Assembly (NCBI RefSeq): GCF_004010325.2
Contig: NZ_SADR02000016.1
Span: 58,380 to 122,379 of the forward strand
Source: Mesorhizobium sp. M00.F.Ca.ET.216.01.1.1
GTDB taxonomy: Bacteria; Pseudomonadota; Alphaproteobacteria; Rhizobiales; Rhizobiaceae
Length of the DNA stretch: 64,000 nt
Reading direction: 5' to 3'
Position 1 is the stretch's first letter, and every line of letters begins with the position of its first letter. Positions 56,301 to 64,000 of the stretch are shown in pieces. The notes beneath the pieces are model-generated. The model worked only from the letters and a program-made list of their open reading frames with translations, was not told the DNA's origin and ran no database searches. Made by a program: the position numbers and the translations under genes.

Positions 56301-57518
56301 CTAGTCGCCAAGTGACGGATATGGAGTGATCGACCAATCGATTAAGTCGACAGCACGTTGGAGTGTCACCTTGGCCTGAGCAAGGGTGGGCGAAGCGGCG
56401 ATGATATGTCCAATCTTGTCTCGGTAATCGCCCTTCCTAACGATCCGCGTCTTGGGTTCAACGTAAAACTTGACCTCGGCCACACCCGATAGGTTTGCCG
56501 CGCGACGGTCGCCGTCGATCCAATCGAGGATGCCATCGCGATCAGGAACTAGAAACCGCGCGACAGCAGTATTCGAATACCTTCTACGCAAATTCCATTC
56601 GTTCCCGATGACAAGCTTGATGTGCTCGGTAACGAGATCAACACCGTAAGCCTGCTGAACCAGTTGGGGTACGGGCGTGCCACCAAGACGCGGATTGACT
56701 TCAATGACGACTGGTCCAAACCTCGTCCACCGTAGATCAATGTTCGTTGGTTGCCAGCCAAGGCCGAGAGCTCGCAAACAGCTCAACGAAATACCGACGA
56801 TACGCTTTTGCTCGTCATCGGTCAGCGGGGCTGGATAGATGTACTCCCGACTGACGAAATGCGGGGGGGGGCCGAAGTCGATGGTCCCAATTCCAACGAC
56901 CTCATTCCCAATTGTTTCAATGCTATAATGGGGGCCCTGAGCGAATTCCTCGACTAGTATCTTTGGCGAAGACCGCCATATGTGCTCCCCACCCAACAGG
57001 TAATCAGTATGTTCAGCAATCTCATCGACGGTGCGGCACAATCGGACGCCGCTGCTACCGATGCCAACGGCTGGCTTAACAATCACCGGCAGACCGATCT
57101 TCGCAGCACAGCTTTCTACGTCGTTCGCATTCGCCGCCAAGCGATAGGCAGGTATTGGAACGGCCGCGTCCGCGAGTAGCTGACGTTGAACGAATTTGTC
57201 GCAGCACCGTTCAATCGCTGCGGGGTCCGGTCCCGGCAGATCGTAGTATTGGCAGAGCTTGCCAACCGCCGCATTGACCGACTCCTGGGCGCTGGCAATG
57301 CCAGCTATGTCATAGGTCGCTCCTAGCAGGGAACATTCGCGGATCAGAGCATCGATGTCGTGTTCGTCGACACGGACCGCCTCAATTCCCGCGAGATATT
57401 CGTATACCTCTGGATCGGCTGAGAGGGTAATTGGATGGAGATCGAGACGCTTGGCCGCTTGGACGTATAGCGGACTGTTACTTGCTCCTCCAAGCAGGAT
57501 TATGGCTCTTACTGCCAT
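56301..57518 (-). CDS. ATP-grasp amino-acid/carboxylate ligase
   Basis: An intact 405-residue ATP-grasp enzyme (CARNS/BL00235-like branch). It starts MAVRAIILLGGASNSPLYVQAAKRL (ATG 57518 with ACGGAG eight bases upstream), then an N-terminal Rossmann-like domain, then ATP-grasp segments DKFVQRQLLADAAVPIPAY, LPVIVKPAVGIGSSGVRLC (phosphate loop and Lys), ILVEEFAQGPHYSIETI, and GPVVIEVNPRLGGTPVP (Mg ligands E and N). Members form amide bonds between amino acids or carboxylates. AT-rich like the egtD pair. It might join the modified amino acid to another unit. No neighbour is operonic with it. An upstream ATG at 57548 is less likely. Confidence 0.88.
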   Translation of the reverse strand: MAVRAIILLGGASNSPLYVQAAKRLDLHPITLSADPEVYEYLAGIEAVRVDEHDIDALIRECSLLGATYDIAGIASAQESVNAAVGKLCQYYDLPGPDPAAIERCCDKFVQRQLLADAAVPIPAYRLAANANDVESCAAKIGLPVIVKPAVGIGSSGVRLCRTVDEIAEHTDYLLGGEHIWRSSPKILVEEFAQGPHYSIETIGNEVVGIGTIDFGPPPHFVSREYIYPAPLTDDEQKRIVGISLSCLRALGLGWQPTNIDLRWTRFGPVVIEVNPRLGGTPVPQLVQQAYGVDLVTEHIKLVIGNEWNLRRRYSNTAVARFLVPDRDGILDWIDGDRRAANLSGVAEVKFYVEPKTRIVRKGDYRDKIGHIIAASPTLAQAKVTLQRAVDLIDWSITPYPSLGD

Positions 57519-58109
57519 TGATATATCTCCGTCCTGTGCAGTGAACATGAAGTAAATTAGGATCCATTTTTCGACATTCGCATCAAATCGGATACCTTAA
57601 CCGAATTTTCCAGGGGATATACCACTGAAAGCGAAATCCGGCCGCAAAGATTGTTTAACTTTATTCGAAGATTTTGTTGCAGAAACGTTCCCGGATGAGT
57701 GTCATAAGCAGATCGGCCTGAACCGTACCGGGTGCGGATCCATCCGCCGCAGGCCGCTGCCGCAAATGTCTATGGCGAGATAACGCAGTGAGCGCTGGAA
57801 GTCTCGGATTCAACCGGTAACGCCTCCAAGCCGCGCGATGGCGTGGGAGGTAAGAAGCAGACGCGGTGGGGCTCGTCTATCCTCACTGCAGGGCGCGGAC
57901 AACGCGTTCGAGACGGGGAAGCTCTCATTGCCCTGGTCTTCCGCATCGCCTGGGGTAAAGCTCCCGCTACGGGCATGAAGGTTGGACGGAACATGGGAAC
58001 TTGGACTGTCTGCCCAGCATGGAACTGGGCTCGCCGCGACGGCCGGAGTTGGACGGGTACCAAGGGCGGAGCTTCCGTATCGTCGCCCGCCTCACGGTGC
58101 TAAATGAAG
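57519..58109. other. Upstream region of the ATP-grasp gene and debris
   Basis: No gene recognised. AT-rich from 57540 to 57710. A GG-N10-GC sequence on the minus strand near 57680 resembles a weak sigma-54 site but has no TGT-N10-ACA partner upstream. Confidence 0.35.
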
Positions 58110-58355
58110 TGCGCATGTCGAGAACGTGATCCGGGCGATCCTGCGGGGGCCGTCTAGCTGGGCAGGCCGTCCGCGAACCGCCTTCGCCGGTCGTGTGCGC
58201 GAGTTGGCCGGCACAGATCCGGTTGTAATGCCGCTGATGGAGCCGCTGCTAACGATCCTCGCCACAAAGCTGGGAGAGTTCGTCCGCCTGACGAAGCAGC
58301 TTCTCGGTCTCGTTCGCAAGGAAGAGGTCTGTCGGCGGCTGATGAGTGCGTATTC
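58110..58355 (+). pseudogene. IS110-family transposase, middle fragment
   Basis: VIRAILRGPSSWAGRPRTAFAGRVRELAGTDPVVMPLMEPLLTILATKLGEFVRLTKQLLGLVRKEEVCRRLMSA is the helical middle part of IS110 transposases that precedes transposase_20. Both ends are lost. Confidence 0.7.
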
Positions 58356-58487
58356 CGATGAAGCCGGCCACCATTCCGATTTCAAGGCGGCCATTTTTCG
58401 GTCTGATCCTGTCTTGTTGATGTTTGGGTTGGGTTTGGTTTCAGGTCAAGCTTCGGTGTTTTCGGCTGCGATCGGCGGGCGCTGTTT

Positions 58488-58575
58488 TCACATGCTTTCA
58501 CCGGTGAGATCGAGATAGGCGTTGTGAGCGAGGCGATCCAGAATGGCGTCGGCCAAAGTTGGGTTACCAAACATC
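58488..58575 (-). pseudogene. istB C-terminal scrap
   Basis: The minus strand reads GNPTLADAILDRLAHNAYLDLTGESM and stops, the usual end of an IS21 helper IstB. About 28 codons remain. Confidence 0.7.
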
Positions 58576-58599
58576 CAATGCCGCCACCATTCTCGACGG

Positions 58600-59340
58600 G
58601 GGGACCAGATCGCTATCGCCATCGCCGCGCTGGGCCAGATCGAAAAGGAGACGCGGCAGCTTGAGCGGCAGTGGGCGCTACGGCGCGAGCGGGCACGCTA
58701 TGAGGCGGAAAGAGCACGACGCCAATATGATGCGGTCGAGCTGGAAAATCGCCTGGTGGCCCGGTCGTTGGAGCGCGGCTGGGAAGAGAAGCTGCGCGTG
58801 GCCGAGGCGATCGAACAGGATTATGAACGAAGGCGGTCTAACGAGCCCCTGGTGTTGAGCGAATCCGACCGCCAAGCGCTTCAAAAGCTGGGAGAAGACC
58901 TGCCTGGCATCTGGCACGCCCCTTCCACAACATCGGCCGAGCGAAAGGGTATCCTGCGCCTAATCATTGGCGAGGTCGTCCTCGACCAGAAGCGCTTCCA
59001 GGGCCAGGTCTGGCGCAAGATCCTGTGGCAAACTGGAGCGACCAGCGAGCATGCTCTCCAAAGGCGGGTCCACACCTATGGCGACTATGTTGATCTGGAG
59101 CGGCTGCGGAGCAGAGTGGTCGAACTCAACGCCGCGGGCATGCGGATGCTCAGGAAGAACATATGCCAGGCTCGCGGCAGCCACTTGAGCGCCCTTCCAC
59201 CCCTTCCCGTCGACAGCAAGGACATCACCAAACCACAACAACCGCTCGGCGCGGCGATTACGCTTGGCTGCAACTCACGCGCTCACAAAGTCGCCGCACC
59301 AGAGTCTACGCCGAAAGACAGTGTGAGATATCCGAGCTAG
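58600..59340 (+). pseudogene. Large serine recombinase, C-terminal part
   Basis: An open frame of ~250 codons without a proper start. A coiled coil (LGQIEKETRQLERQWALRRERARYEAERARRQYDAVELENRLVARSLERGWEEKLR) is followed by WHAPSTTSAERKGILRLIIGEVVLDQ and KILWQTGATSEH..RRVHTYGDYVDLERLR. This is the C-terminal region of large serine recombinases that follows the zinc ribbon. The resolvase catalytic and recombinase domains are missing; its left side abuts an istB fragment. It may derive from an integrated element related to the att-like site at 1.95 kb, but that is speculative. Confidence 0.7.
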
Positions 59341-60527
59341 ACCTCGACCACGGTCAACTGCCGGTCATGTATGGTAAGGATCTCGCATCCTGTCTCTGTA
59401 ACGACCCACGTCTCACTGAAACCTACCCCCGGCGTGCCAGGCGTTCGGTCCGTTAACGGGGAGTGGAAGGTCATGCCTGGCTTCAGCTCTAGGTCAATCC
59501 CTTCGCGGATGAAGTAAAGGTCTTCGCCCCACGTCGGAGGCAACCCCAGCCCGATGGAGTATCCTAATACAATTGGTACGGGACTGATCTCATTCATCCC
59601 GACGCCGACTTCCCGCGCGACGTCGTGCGCGGTGCGGCCCGGCTTAACCGCTTCAAATAGCAGGTCAAGCGTTTCGTTGATGATCTTCGACGATCTCTCA
59701 ACCGCCGAGGAAGGCTTGCCGATGGAGACTGCGTGCATGATCGCGCTAGTGTAGCGCTGGTAAGCAGCGCCAAACTCTAGGATCACAGTGTCCCCAGTCT
59801 GAACGGGCGTACGCCTGAAAGTGGTATGCCAGATGCCGCTCCTTTGACCTGCTGACACGATAGGCTGCGTGCTGAAATACTCGCTACCCTCGCTGATAAG
59901 CGTGTGATAGAGAACCGCCGCCATCTGGTTGTCAGTGACCCCCGGCCTGATCACCGGCAATACAGCATCAACACCCTTCTTCGTGATCTGAGCCGCCTGA
60001 CGCATGTAATCCACCTCTGCCGGTGATTTGATGATCCGCGGTTGCGCAGCCACCCCTGACGCGTCAATGAACGTCACATCGGGCAGCGCACGTTTCAATC
60101 CTTCGTAGAGATCGATGCTGAGACCGGCCCTTTTGGGCTCGATTCCAATCCGGCACCCCTCCAAGCTCCGCTCTTTGAGGATGCTTGCGAGCCCTTCCGC
60201 TTCTCCTCCGTATGACCATTTAATAACGCGGATGTCGTTCACCCACGAGGTGAGCATGGCGGGCCCGATTTCCAATTCGTGCATATGGAGAATGGGCTCA
60301 CCTTCACGAGGCAGTATCAGACAGGAATACCAGCCCGAGCCGAAGCTTTGGTAACCGCTCAAATAGCTCACGTTGGGAGCGTACGTAACAAGGAGAGCGT
60401 CAAGGCCCTTCTCATCCATCACCTTCCTGACTTCACCAATTCGGAGCTGAAATTCTGACTCCGGAAACGCAATCTCTTTGACGACTGGCCGGCTCATGTA
60501 ATCTTGGAGGAATTGCTCGTAGTCCAT
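59337..60527 (-). CDS. Creatinase/ectoine-hydrolase-type M24 protein
   Basis: An intact 396-residue pita-bread protein: creatinase N-terminal domain (FQLRIGEVRKVMDEKGLDALLVTYAPNVSYLSGYQSFG), then an M24 domain with KSPAEVDYMRQAAQITKKGVDAVLPVI, VSAGQRSGIWHTTFRRTPVQTGDTVILEFGAAYQRYTSAIMHAVSIG and MTFHSPLTDRTPGTPGVGFSETWVVTETG. The metal-binding Asp pair of aminopeptidases (usually DAG...Y..D.T) is replaced by EFG...Y..A, as in metal-free creatinase and DoeA/EutD ectoine hydrolase. A C-N hydrolase acting on a small metabolite is therefore likelier than a peptidase. It is 54 bases downstream of a serine hydrolase gene on the same strand. Confidence 0.88.
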   Translation of the reverse strand: MDYEQFLQDYMSRPVVKEIAFPESEFQLRIGEVRKVMDEKGLDALLVTYAPNVSYLSGYQSFGSGWYSCLILPREGEPILHMHELEIGPAMLTSWVNDIRVIKWSYGGEAEGLASILKERSLEGCRIGIEPKRAGLSIDLYEGLKRALPDVTFIDASGVAAQPRIIKSPAEVDYMRQAAQITKKGVDAVLPVIRPGVTDNQMAAVLYHTLISEGSEYFSTQPIVSAGQRSGIWHTTFRRTPVQTGDTVILEFGAAYQRYTSAIMHAVSIGKPSSAVERSSKIINETLDLLFEAVKPGRTAHDVAREVGVGMNEISPVPIVLGYSIGLGLPPTWGEDLYFIREGIDLELKPGMTFHSPLTDRTPGTPGVGFSETWVVTETGCEILTIHDRQLTVVEV

Positions 60528-60580
60528 ACTGGATTTTTTCCTTCTTCCCGGACTTAGCAGCCGTCAGGGATGGTAGGCGA

Positions 60581-61879
60581 TTAGCCTCGCAGCAACCGTC
60601 CCACCTCCAACATTTGCGGAATGGTAATTGTATCACTGAACACAGAAGAAGCCATTGGATGCGATGCAAAGCGCGCGATCACCATCTCCGCTCCGGGCGC
60701 GACGTATAGTCGCTGTCCATGGATACCCATCGCTTCGATAGCCCCGAGCTCGTTGTGACTCACCCACCACATGTTGCGGTAGGAGTAGCCGGGCAATGCC
60801 TCGTCCTTGAATTTTGCGGTCTCTCCGCCGCTACGGATATCATCCACGACACCGGAAGGAATGAGCTGCTTGCCATCCCATTCACCTTCGTGTCGGATCA
60901 ATTCGCCGAAGCGCGCGAGGTCGCGCAGGTTTGCGTACAAGCCGCCGCTTGCAGAGGGGATACCAGCGGGATCGACGACCAAATAGCCGTTCTCCTCGCA
61001 GTCGAGCGGGCGCCAAAGGCGATCATGCAGCAACTGCGCAAATGACCGGCCAGTCACACGTGACATCACCCAAGCCATGACCTGGGTGTTTACACTTTTA
61101 TATGCGAAGACCTCACCATGCAGGCCTTCCTTGCGCACGCTGCGCAGATAGTCGCACGACGTCTGCGGGCCATCGTAGCCGACCGGGCGGGGCCGGGTGC
61201 GGCAGGCTCGCATGTAAATTGAGGAGCTGGACTGCTCACCGACCTCGTCTTCGCAATAGTCCAGACCGGTCTGCATGTCCATCACCTGGCGGAGCGTGGC
61301 ATCTGTCCAGGCAGTGCCGCGCAGTTCGGGCAGGTAGTAGGGGATTCGCTTACTGTCGTCGAGCACGCCTTCGTGCACCAAAACTGCGGCGAGTGTACCC
61401 GCGTAAGACTTGGTAACCGAGAAGCAGGCATGGGGCAGATGTGGCTCAAGCGCGCCAAAGTAACGCTCAAAGACGAGGCGTCCGCGGTGCAGAACCACGA
61501 TTCCGTCAGTATAGGTGTCGAACAGCGCCTCATCAAAGCGGCGGACGCGACCGTTGATGTCGCTGAACATCAACGTTTCCACTGCCGCGGCGTCAGCGGC
61601 GGATGGCGCGCCAAAGGAGAGCGGTGCATTAGCGCCGCGGCGCACAGACACAGTCGGCACGAGCTCCCGCATGTGCGAAAGGCTCCACCGGATTTCTGGA
61701 AAATCCAGAAAGCGGCCACCCTCGAACGAAATCTGCTTATCCGCGGGCGGCGGAGAACCTTGCATCCACCCTAGCGAACGCGGATCGCTCGCACGGGCGT
61801 CGGGATAGCATTGTCCGCCGAAATCGAGCATGCCTTCCGTTACGTTGCCGAGAGATGCACTCGATCCGTATTCTGTCAT
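60581..61879 (-). CDS. Serine hydrolase of the beta-lactamase/6-aminohexanoate-dimer hydrolase family
   Basis: An intact 432-residue enzyme (ATG 61879) with class C beta-lactamase/NylB features: HGRLVFERYFG, the catalytic SxxK as CFSVTKSYAG, the Tyr motif as YKSVNTQVMAWVM, LWRPLDCEENGYLVVDPAGIPSASGGLYANLRDLARFGELI, and a C-terminal IHGQRLYV in place of KTG. Family members hydrolyse or transfer amide and ester bonds. No signal peptide is visible, unlike true beta-lactamases, so a cytoplasmic amide hydrolase or acyltransferase is likely. An upstream in-frame start at 61897 is possible. Probably co-transcribed with the following M24 gene. Confidence 0.88.
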   Translation of the reverse strand: MTEYGSSASLGNVTEGMLDFGGQCYPDARASDPRSLGWMQGSPPPADKQISFEGGRFLDFPEIRWSLSHMRELVPTVSVRRGANAPLSFGAPSAADAAAVETLMFSDINGRVRRFDEALFDTYTDGIVVLHRGRLVFERYFGALEPHLPHACFSVTKSYAGTLAAVLVHEGVLDDSKRIPYYLPELRGTAWTDATLRQVMDMQTGLDYCEDEVGEQSSSSIYMRACRTRPRPVGYDGPQTSCDYLRSVRKEGLHGEVFAYKSVNTQVMAWVMSRVTGRSFAQLLHDRLWRPLDCEENGYLVVDPAGIPSASGGLYANLRDLARFGELIRHEGEWDGKQLIPSGVVDDIRSGGETAKFKDEALPGYSYRNMWWVSHNELGAIEAMGIHGQRLYVAPGAEMVIARFASHPMASSVFSDTITIPQMLEVGRLLRG

Positions 61880-62809
61880 AGATTTTCGCTTTACCATTAC
61901 AGCCGTCCAGCCAAATCGCCCACTCGCACAAATGTAAGTGGTGAATGTGCGTCTGGCTGGATCTAGTAGCACCACAGGCAAAGTAAGGTTTGCCGAAGAT
62001 TGCCTCCAAAACGAAAAGGTTTTCGGAGAGAACGTTCGCGTCGAACACTAAGACGGGCGCCAACCATTCGACTGATCGCTTGAAGCGTCACATCGCCGGG
62101 AAAACGGATGTGAGAGACGTCATAGTCAACCTCACCACTGCCGACCTCTTCATCGCCGGTTACAGCACATCGTGGTCGGACGCCGAATGTCGAAGGAACT
62201 TTATAGCTGGCTTGGGGGATCTGGACAGAAACGATAAGTGGATTTTCCGCCTGACAACGGCAACGTGGTTGCCGCGATTCAAGAGCGGCCATGAGAGACC
62301 GGTAACTTCTCTGGGGCCAAACACGGTTGTTAGACTCGAGGAGTCCATCAGCAAAGAAGACCATGGCAGCGCTGCAGAACGTGGTCGTGAATCATGGGCG
62401 GAGACGTATGCCCCTTCTTCGCCGGGTTTGCCCGGATTGCCATACGTTCCGACCGGTCAAGGACTACACGACACGTCCGGAACCGGAACAGATCTTGCTT
62501 TCCTGCCTCGCTCCGTTCAGTCCTGGACATCTGCCGGCTCCGATTTGTCGCGACAGACGCCGTGAATCGTGCTTCGGCCCGCAACAAAACCCAAATCGGA
62601 AGTCGCAAGAAAACAGATCGCCGACTTGCCGTTTCTTGCGAAGTTGATAGCTGGAAAAGCCAATCCGCAGAAATATCACGGGCTTCCTGATTGGTAGCAG
62701 TCGATAAGTTAACAAACGAAAAAAAACAATAACAACTTTTTACTTTCGATTCGCCGGTTAAATGCTAAATGTACACGTGACGGGAGATTGACAGTGGAGA
62801 TCTGCGCTT
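61880..62809. other. 930-base region with unclear ORFs on both strands
   Basis: Overlapping open frames (61990-62565 plus, 61963-62364 minus) show no family features or ribosome sites; I cannot support a gene. From 62700 the DNA turns very AT-rich (A8 run at 62720) and carries the promoter region of the methyltransferase gene. GGGAGATTGACAGTGGAG lies before its ATG. Confidence 0.4.
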
Positions 62810-63571
62810 ATGACCGACCTAGAAAATAAATGTAGGCCCTCGGATGAATCTAATGTATACTTTAATGAAGATTACTTGTATTTTGGTGATGTCGTAAATC
62901 CGCCTGAAGCGAGTGACAGGCAAGCAGACGCAATTTGGAACCTTCTTTCTCTCGTACAAGGCAGCCCAGTTCTTGAACTCGGATGTGGTTATGGGCGGAT
63001 TACCAACCGGTTGGCGGAAAAAGGAGCGCGGCTAACCGGATTGGATATCTCGCCGATCTTGCTGAAAGAGGCCGTAGCGGATGCGGCTGAACGCCGGGTG
63101 GATGTCGAGTATGTTCTAGGCGACATGCGTTCACTTCCCTGGCGGGATCGGTTTGACGCGGCCTTTCTATGGTACGCCACATTTGGCTATTTCGGTGACG
63201 CGGACAATGAGAGAGTTCTTGGTGAAGCCGCTGCTTCACTTCGAAAAGGCGGGCGTCTGCTAATCGATTCCGTCAATAGTTTCGCTGTACCAAGCCACGA
63301 GGCGCCTACCTGCTACGTTGTGCAGCGAAAGGGCGATCTAAGAATCGACATGATGAGCAATGAGGTGCTAACCGGTCGTCGGCATTGCGACAGGCTCATC
63401 GTCCGTAATGGGTGCGTTAGACGAACGCATCTTTATATCAGACTCTATGGGTTTGCCGAATACGCTCGCATGTTGCGAAGCGCGGGATTCGAAAGTGTTG
63501 ACGCTTATGGGGAGGAAGGCGCAGCGTTTACATCCGATGGTCCGCGCCTCGTCATTGTCGCGCGCAAATAA
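62810..63571 (+). CDS. Class I SAM-dependent methyltransferase
   Basis: An intact 253-residue small-molecule methyltransferase with a Methyltransf_25-type core: VLELGCGYGRITNRLAEKGARLTGLDISPILLKEAVADAAER (motif I and following acidic residue), VEYVLGDMRSLPWRDRFDAAFLWYATFGYFGD and ASLRKGGRLLIDSVN. The N-terminus (NVYFNEDYLYFGDVVNPPEASDRQADAIWNLL) resembles methyltransferases acting on amino-acid or sugar derivatives. AT-rich at its 5' end, like the egtD-like gene. Substrate unknown. It is divergent from the serine hydrolase/M24 pair. Confidence 0.9.
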   Translation: MTDLENKCRPSDESNVYFNEDYLYFGDVVNPPEASDRQADAIWNLLSLVQGSPVLELGCGYGRITNRLAEKGARLTGLDISPILLKEAVADAAERRVDVEYVLGDMRSLPWRDRFDAAFLWYATFGYFGDADNERVLGEAAASLRKGGRLLIDSVNSFAVPSHEAPTCYVVQRKGDLRIDMMSNEVLTGRRHCDRLIVRNGCVRRTHLYIRLYGFAEYARMLRSAGFESVDAYGEEGAAFTSDGPRLVIVARK

Positions 63572-64000
63572 TACCGGTAGCGTGTCTTACTATGCGGAAA
63601 ATCTGTTGCGGCGGCAAGGACATCCAGGCAGGTGCTACGCCAAGGCTAGGCGCGCCTAATCGTGATGGCGGCGATTGAATCTTTGGCCTGTCTCATTTGG
63701 AATGTACAGCGAAAAGCGGCTCCGCTGTCCGCCTAACGTCTGATCGTGGACCTCTTGGAGTGGGTCGGATTGATCGAGGCAAAAGCCAATTGTTCGCAAC
63801 TGCGACAGTTATTTTCGCAGTTGTTACATGCTCCGTTTTATGCGTGACAGCGTGTTGGAGAGGCTGGCGGATGTTTTTTAAGCGGTTGATTTGACGTAGG
63901 ATTCGGTTGCTGAAGCCAACCCTTCCACCAAGTCTCGCGGGTTATGACCGACGACGCCGGAGCCTGGCTGATCGCCTCGCGGTCGCGGCAGGTGAACTTC
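63572..64000. other. Right end of window
   Basis: No gene supported in these 429 bases. A plus-strand frame from ATG 63944 (MTDDAGAWLIASRSRQVNF) is open to the window end but too short to judge. Confidence 0.4.

Noticed and set aside
57660..57700. Sigma-54-like GG-N10-GC upstream of the ATP-grasp gene
   Set aside because: Few consensus matches beyond the dinucleotides and no TGT-N10-ACA site upstream.

Overview
The window reads as accessory DNA from an alphaproteobacterium of the Rhizobiales (Rhizobium, Ensifer or Mesorhizobium type), most likely a symbiosis plasmid or integrated symbiosis island. The reasons are a RepABC-type RepA paralogue, a DUF1612 gene of rhizobial plasmids, traB/traH conjugation remnants, very dense insertion-sequence debris (IS66, IS630, IS21, IS110, IS30, Tn3, TniA/TnsB, IS91-type), part of a tRNA-Arg, and a NifA plus sigma-54 control region. 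Roughly half of the recognisable genes are broken. Many differ from an intact gene by a single base in a homopolymer run, so true decay and assembly error cannot be separated everywhere.

Layout. 1-2.3 kb: IS66 tail, an ImmA/IrrE-PIN pair, a tRNA-Arg 3' fragment, a mini-IS630. 2.4-7.2 kb (minus strand): a tightly overlapping, decayed operon whose parts (group II decarboxylase tail, fatty-acid-type desaturase, O-acetylhomoserine sulfhydrylase, class I glutamine amidotransferase, EamA exporter, deacetylase fragment) resemble the rhizobitoxine set. 7.3-16.7 kb: a membrane acyltransferase whose 5' end matches that of a repA paralogue; the repA paralogue itself, with no intact P-loop; transposase debris; HPP-CBS and DUF1612 pseudogenes. 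16.7-25 kb: debris with broken pmtA, groEL, CDP-alcohol transferase and cytidylyltransferase genes, an intact ProQ-like gene and a possible small RNA. 25-31 kb: otsA, a LysR and an AraC regulator, and a three-gene group with a DUF1906 protein. 31-36.8 kb: broken aminotransferase, reductase, metI and glutamate dehydrogenase genes, plus a small element with seven transposase-site-like repeats. 36.9-44.8 kb: a sarcosine-to-formate operon soxBDAG-folD-purU with a divergent GlxA/GbdR-type regulator. 45-50 kb: tra remnants and a decayed multi-gene ATPase system fused to an IS91-type integrase.

50.4-63.6 kb holds mostly intact, compositionally distinct genes. A NifA-type upstream site and a sigma-54 promoter precede an EgtD-like amino-acid N-methyltransferase overlapping a diaminobutyrate-type aminotransferase. 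Further on come an MmgE/PrpD protein, an ATP-grasp ligase, a creatinase-type M24 hydrolase next to a serine hydrolase, and a SAM methyltransferase. Together these could be a symbiosis-regulated route to a modified amino acid; this is the best candidate here for an undescribed system.
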